DNA from: Jaapia argillacea MUCL 33604
Taxonomy: Eukaryota > Basidiomycota > Agaricomycetes > Jaapiales > Jaapiaceae
Reading direction: 5' to 3'
Length of the DNA stretch: 64,000 nt
NCBI GenBank assembly: GCA_000697665.1
Contig: KL197711.1
Location: 134,104 to 198,103 of the forward strand
Shown: positions 58,996-64,000 of the stretch, piece after piece
How the letters are laid out: each line of letters opens with the position of its first letter
Numbering within the stretch: the stretch's first letter is position 1
Notes under the pieces: model-generated
Databases searched by the model: none
The model's input: the letters and a program-made list of their open reading frames with translations, nothing else
What the model was told of the DNA's origin: nothing
Translations under genes and position numbers: made by a program

Positions 58996-59540
58996 CCGTC
59001 CTTCTATCAGCTCGCGTTGTGGTCATCGATTCATCAATTGCTACCCGAGACCAACCTCCACCTCCCGACAAGCCGATGATCACCATCGCTAAAGGAATTG
59101 TATTCGCAAGTACGCTCTACTTATCCTGCCTCACTCGGAAAGAGTATTGAAACAATGTCTCAGTAATCGTTTTCACCATCTTTGCTGTCATCTTTGGCCA
59201 CGCTCTCTGCCGTAGGGTCTTCAGAAGGCGAAGATCGGTTTGGGTTTGCCCACTCCGAGTCGTTTGGGTCGTGTTTAAACCCGATCTTTCGAGTACTCCG
59301 ACACGCCCTCTAACCACTCGTGAAGTAGACCCAGAAGTAGACCCAACAGCCCCACTTCCACTCTATTCACTCGGTCCACAATACGAGCATGCTGTCAATC
59401 CTCCTCCGCAATACACAGAAATAGCGAAGCCATTGCCCACAGTGGCACCTCCTTTGGGTCGAGGGAGAGCCTGTGAGATGGAACTGAATGCCTTTGCTGG
59501 TGAGGGACAGGCATCAGGGAGAGTTGGGCAGATGGTCTGA
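58992..59540 (+). CDS. Single-span PPxY membrane protein, subfamily B copy 1
   Basis: Exons 58992-59109 and 59164-59540 give 164 aa. A 39-residue N-terminal part precedes the span IVFAIIVFTIFAVIFGHAL, closed by CRRVFRRRRS, so the tail should be cytosolic. A shared box PLRVVWVVFKPD follows. The tail holds LPLYSL, then NPPPQYTEIAKPLP with a PPxY motif, and ends GRVGQMV. An alternative start at 59076 (MITIAKGIVFA) matches the start of the next copy; I chose the longer form because its N-terminal length equals that of copy 3. Likely a PY-motif adaptor or substrate of a Nedd4/Rsp5-type ligase; not shown. Confidence 0.7.
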
Positions 59541-60654
59541 GAACGCCTCAGAGACTCAGTTACCCCATTTCCGCAAGGTTAGTTCATCGTTCAAGAAAAT
59601 GAGAGTGCTTCCGCTCATCGAACGACCCAATTCGGTATCTTCGTCATCTATCGCCGTCTTAGTTCCCTCTCCGCATTCCATTTGCTCTCTTCGCTTTCAC
59701 CTTCCCTGCTTTCGATTCATCTCTATCGTTCTGTTGTCCCTGTTATCGTAGTTGTAGCATTTTTCCTTTCACGCAATCACACCAAGCACGTAACCCATCA
59801 TCGCATAATTTATTGGCTATTCATCCCTCCGTGTTGTTATTGTTGTCGTTGGCGCTCTGCTCAGTCCATTGATCGGACCTATAGCGTCCCCTCTACTCTC
59901 ACATTGTTGTGATGGATGGCATCGGACTCCGTAGTATAGAGAACCGGTTAGGCATCGTTCATGCAATGTAGTACACTTTCGCAAGGTATACGAAAAAATC
60001 TGCAGTGAATCACGCCCGCGAAGTTTCTGGGCTTTTCGGGAGATCGGCGCACGCAACTCCGAGTGCCTCCCTCCTTCCAAAGGGATAGATAAATGGATGA
60101 TACATACAACGAGGTCGTCGACGATAAGATTGTGATGATTGGCACTTTCCGGGAAATTTTAATTAACCTTTTTGCTCAGTTTCTCATATGTAATTTTGTC
60201 CGAAAGTGGCGCTGCACAGTCCTTGCCATCGTCCTTGGCAGGCTTGCCTTACTAGTACTTATCCTAGTACTCGACACTGGAAGGCTGCGTCGCTCGCCTA
60301 TACATACCTCAGAAGCTCTACCGTCTCGTTTCTGGTTCGCTTGGCAGCTCTTGCCGGGAGCCGGGTTATGACTAGCAATGTTGCTCAGATGGGCTGTGGC
60401 CTTTGCATAATCATCCCAGGATAGCTTGATGTACCTACCCATGTAGATCCCTGCTGCGGGTTCTGGTTTCTTTTAACCAGCCTCTACCAGCATCAGGTGT
60501 CAGATCCCATCACCATCCCCGTCGCTCAAGCTGAACCACAGATCCGTCCATCCATAGGCTCGCGGTGACCTTGACCGGATACACCTTCGTTCATACGCCC
60601 CGACTTGTAGTCAAATTCTTCTCCTGCATACGTCTCCTCCCAGTTGAGAAGACC
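59541..60654. other. Inter-gene spacer of subfamily B
   Basis: No supported gene. Pyrimidine-rich text near 59690-59870 with many ATC and GTTGTC words resembles parts of 61300-61500 and 63230-63330, so the 3' flanks seem to be duplicated with the genes. Confidence 0.45.
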
Positions 60655-61110
60655 ATGATTGCCCTCGCTGAAGGAATTGTATTCTCAGGTGCGTCCCACT
60701 CCATCTTAACCCCCGTGAGGACAGGATGAAATGATATCATATTCCCTATAGTGATTGCTTTCGCCGTTCTCGCTGGCGTTTTCGGCCCTGCTATCTTCCG
60801 TCGGATGACTCGAAGTCGAAGACCGGTTTTCCAACTCGGAATCTTTTTCATCGTCCTCACACCCAATGTCGCGAACACTGCAATTGCTCGTGAGGAACAC
60901 CACGGCGGACACTCTACGGTTTCATTACCAACATATGTGCCTGGTCCCCAATACGAACATACTGCGCATCCTCCTCCGTCGTATGAGGAATTACCCAAAC
61001 CGTTGCCTGCGGCAGCGCACCCCTCGGGTCGGATGAGGGTGGTGGAGATGGGGCTGGATCTCATTCCTGGTGAAAGGGAGAGGGAGGAAAGAGTTGCGCA
61101 GATGGTTTGA
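60655..61110 (+). CDS. Single-span PPxY membrane protein, subfamily B copy 2
   Basis: Exons 60655-60688 and 60752-61110 give 130 aa. The start MIALAEGIVFS aligns with MITIAKGIVFA of copy 1. The span is VIAFAVLAGVFGPAIF, followed by RRMTRSRRP. The tail has LPTYVPGPQYEHTAHPPPSY, i.e. LPxY and PPxY motifs 12 residues apart, then EELPKPLP and the end EERVAQMV. The frame stays open for about 40 codons before the ATG with similar character, as if an earlier start had been lost. The VWVVFK box of the other copies is replaced by a hydrophobic GIFFIVLTPNVAN. Confidence 0.7.
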
Positions 61111-62429
61111 GACCATTCTGCCTTATACCCTGATCCTCGAATGGTTAGTCACCATTTGATTGAGCGATATAAGCCCTTCCACTCATCAGAATTATCAGAT
61201 ACCTGTGGATCGATGCACCACTTTCATCTAACACTACGTGTCCACGCCGCTTTCATCGCGGGTACTCGACCGACGTGCACCCCCATCGTACATCCCACTT
61301 AATTCGTCTTCGTCGCTATCGTCCGCTCTCACCACCATCGTCATTATCGACCCTTGTTATCACCATTTGCTTATCGCCTCTCCGCAATCACGACTCGCTA
61401 TCGAATCCCACCAAACCCATAATCAACAATCGTATTTTTTGTCCATCGTCGCTACTATCGTCCGCCTGCCGCCCATCATATTTCTCCGCCGCCGGGCATA
61501 ACACATTATCTTTCAACTTATTGGCCGTCCGTCTGCGCATGCGCTCTCGTGGCGATCCGACCTTCAGAGTCTATTGACTGGACTCAACACAATCTCAGGC
61601 TACTCTTGTTTTCCTTTCTCCTGGTTTCCGTTACGACTTTAGACTACCGCAGTAGATGACGTGGGGTAGCATAGAAGACTGTTAGACGTCCAAGGCTGTG
61701 CCTACGGGTGATACGACATCCTTTCTTGTGGATACGAGACCATTCACGATTAATTTACGATGTATTCTGAGGTTGTCTGAATTTGTTGTAGCTTGACATG
61801 AGGCCACGGGTTCGCCGCTGGAAGATTCCGCAACACGTTGTTCTTAGCCGCTGACCTCCCCAGCCACGTCTCCTCCTGTCTCTGCGCTACCAGGGAACAA
61901 TCTGAATCTGCTCCCTTGAAACATAGAACACTCCTTTGTAACAATACTCCGGCCAACAACTTTCCATCCTGGGCAAACGCAGGTGTTTGAGCACTGCAAT
62001 CGACTCGTCATCTATCTTCCACTGTCAACAAGAAAAAACGTGTTTACTGTTCTCTGCATCGCCTTGCCATGCAAGGGTTTTGTCACTTGCCTGAACGTTC
62101 CACTGGACATATCTAGTGCCATGGATGACTAGATGGCCTCGATTCGGCCCTTGCGGCAACCTGAGCACCACCCTCGGCAGACTTCTCTTGGCCGCTCTCT
62201 AATCAATGCTCTGCAACATTGATCTTCGTGGAAGGGTGGAGGGTACGTTCACTGCTAAGCAGTGGATGGTGTTTTGTAATGTCTTTACACCACTCGCCAC
62301 ACCACTACTTCAAACCCCAAACCACATATCGGACCCACTACTCTCTACTTCCACCCCGCACTCGACTGGAACCTCCACATCTCATCTATACACAACTGGC
62401 CCATCGAGCACCTCCTATTCTTCGACACC
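61111..62429. other. Inter-gene spacer of subfamily B
   Basis: No supported gene. Contains the second copy of the pyrimidine-rich 3' text (about 61300-61500). Confidence 0.45.
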
Positions 62430-63028
62430 ATGGATATGGATATGGTCATTTGCGTCGCCCCGATCCTCGTCGCTCGTAACACCACCAATACTACACCACA
62501 AGGCCCCACCAACACTCTCTACGTCGTCTCAGCAGCAGTTGTCTTCACAGGTTCATCTCTCAGTATCTGGAGACCAAAAGTGTGCACTTCCGACTCACCT
62601 TCTTATTGTTCGCAGCAATCATGGTGGCATTCATAGCAGCGGCCTTTGGTCACGCCGTGTGTTTTCGTTTAAGAGCCGAGCGACGGAGGCAAGATTGCCC
62701 TCTGCGAGTCGTTTGGGTCGTGTTCAAGTTCGACTTTCCGGACATCAGCGCTATCAACGCGGCTCGAACACCGGACGATGGTGCTCATGCTGAGCCTACC
62801 ATCCCAACAACTGCTCCTCCACCACTCTATCAACCGGGGGGCTCACCACCTCATTACGATTTTGCTACTCTTCCTCTCCCTCAATATGCGGAGACTGAAA
62901 GTATCGCGAGGCCGATGGGTGCTGTTACGCAACCTGTGGTGACTTTGGAGTTGGTTGTAAGGGAAGAGGATGTCGTCGATGTTGGGAGGAGGAGGGAGAG
63001 GGAGGAGCAAGTCGCTCAGATGGTGTAG
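62430..63028 (+). CDS. Single-span PPxY membrane protein, subfamily B copy 3
   Basis: Exons 62430-62550 and 62616-63028 give 177 aa (donor GTTCAT). The N-terminus has two N-x-T sites (RNTTNTTPQ), which fits an outside or lumenal position. The span VVFTAIMVAFIAAAFGHAVC is followed by FRLRAERRRQ and the shared box PLRVVWVVFKFDF. The tail contains PPPLYQP, SPPHYDF and LPLPQYAE, three PY-type motifs, and ends REEQVAQMV as in its sisters. It is the longest and most PY-rich copy. Proposed role as WW-domain ligand at a membrane is inference. Confidence 0.7.
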
Positions 63029-64000
63029 ACCATTCAGACCATCATCGAACAGTTCTTCTCCTCGTTGATTAAGGTTCGTCAATGAGCTCCTTCGATGGCC
63101 GAGGTACTGATCGAAGGCGTGACAGATATTCGTATGATTAATGTTTATCACTCATCTATCAGTCGTCGGGGCTGATTGTTGTATGATACCGCCCTCGGTG
63201 GGTTCGGCTATGACCCGCCCTGGCCTGCCATAGTGTATCATCCATCCATCCTCGTAGTCGCTATCGTTATCGCCGTCCACCATTGTTGTCGTTGTTTTAC
63301 CCCAATTCCGGCGCTCATCATTGCCCTTGTTGTCCACCCATCTCTCTATCCCCGTGCACCTGTTGATGTATAGACTCGCTTGATGTCTTTCATAGTGTTA
63401 GTTGAAGTCCTCCTCCCTATCTCCTTCTGTCCGTTACGACTACCTATCTTTCTTATGTCTCAGTGAATATCTTACGACGTATAGCCCACTTGAATATGCA
63501 TCATGCTTCTGAAATATGGTTGTGCACAAATTCTGGGCGCATTTTGGAGGAAACGGAGGGAATGATGAGCGACTCCGGAGTTACACGTGGTCACTGATGA
63601 TCGCGATATTTAATTGGACACACAAGACCCCATCTCTCCTCCTCGCACCTTGGATACTGGCACATTCACCACCTTGTCTCAACATGGGCCATCGTCTTTT
63701 GTCTACTTTTCATTTTATTATTCGCATGGCTATATCTTGTTCGTATCACAAACTCCAGGCGAAAGCGTGTTTACTTGGTCAAATTCACCGCCCCGGCGTC
63801 TAAGGTCGCACGTCCAACTACATAGGACAGAGGCTGTAGTGTTGAAAGATTTTCGACGATCACTTCCCCAGCCTCTGTCTTTGTCAAAGGCACATTCCGA
63901 ACTCTTTCAAATTTGGTCGGTGGAAGCTGTGCATCCTCAGCGAATATACTCTGCTTCCTGTTGACCTACTCTCGCGAACTTGACCCTCCAATCACGACAT
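63029..64000. other. Right end of window, no supported gene
   Basis: The 3' pyrimidine-rich text recurs near 63230-63330. Frames after 63500 are open for up to about 115 codons but lack the span or PY motifs. The array may continue beyond the window. Confidence 0.4.

Noticed and set aside
1-64000. tRNA or rRNA genes, CRISPR, telomere repeats, reverse transcriptase, transposase or LTRs
   Set aside because: Looked for by eye on both strands; no cloverleaf with matching arms, no repeat-spacer pattern, and no polymerase, integrase or transposase motif in any frame.

Overview
The window looks like the nuclear genome of a filamentous basidiomycete, most likely an agaricomycete. Genes are dense and split by many short introns (mostly 50-90 nt). 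Conserved genes match fungal families (NOT2, RPC17, CDC43, TRK, WDR7-type, ENTH, GH20), and there is a local expansion of the F-box and F-box/LRR proteins typical of mushroom-forming fungi. I found no rRNA, tRNA, CRISPR array, retroelement or viral copy. Exon coordinates were worked out by hand from splice signals, phase and family similarity. In every multi-exon model called at 0.75 or above the phases close exactly.

1-21 kb, mainly housekeeping: a partial unknown gene (-), RPC17 of RNA polymerase III (-), an unresolved PPxY-containing gene region (+), NOT2 of CCR4-NOT (+), the beta subunit of geranylgeranyltransferase I (+), an F-box protein with a C-terminal zinc finger (-), a lipase-family alpha/beta hydrolase (+), a GH20 hexosaminidase (-) and a 1121-aa serine-rich membrane protein (+).

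21-31 kb, unstable: a ~480 bp polypurine tract, then a direct ~1.4 kb segmental duplication. Each copy carries a 118-aa protein of unknown function (-) beside the 5' end of an F-box/LRR gene (+). Around and between the copies lie F-box/LRR genes in several stages of decay.

31-54.4 kb: a second GH20 hexosaminidase (-), an Ent3/epsinR-like ENTH protein (-), a second F-box/zinc-finger gene (-), two intact tandem F-box/LRR genes (+), an 18-exon TRK potassium transporter (+), an 18-exon WDR7/rabconnectin-3-beta homologue (-) and an unrecognised 328-aa protein (+).

54.4-64 kb, the most novel part: five tandem small membrane proteins, all on the plus strand, in two subfamilies. Each has a short N-terminal part, one clear membrane span (possibly two in subfamily A), basic residues after it, and a proline-rich tail with PPxY or LPxY motifs. 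Subfamily B also ends in Gln-Met-Val. PY motifs are the ligands of WW domains in Nedd4/Rsp5-type ubiquitin ligases, so the cluster may encode a local set of ligase adaptors for membrane-protein turnover. That role is inference. The TRK transporter and the ENTH sorting protein lie in the same window, but nothing in the sequence ties them to the array.
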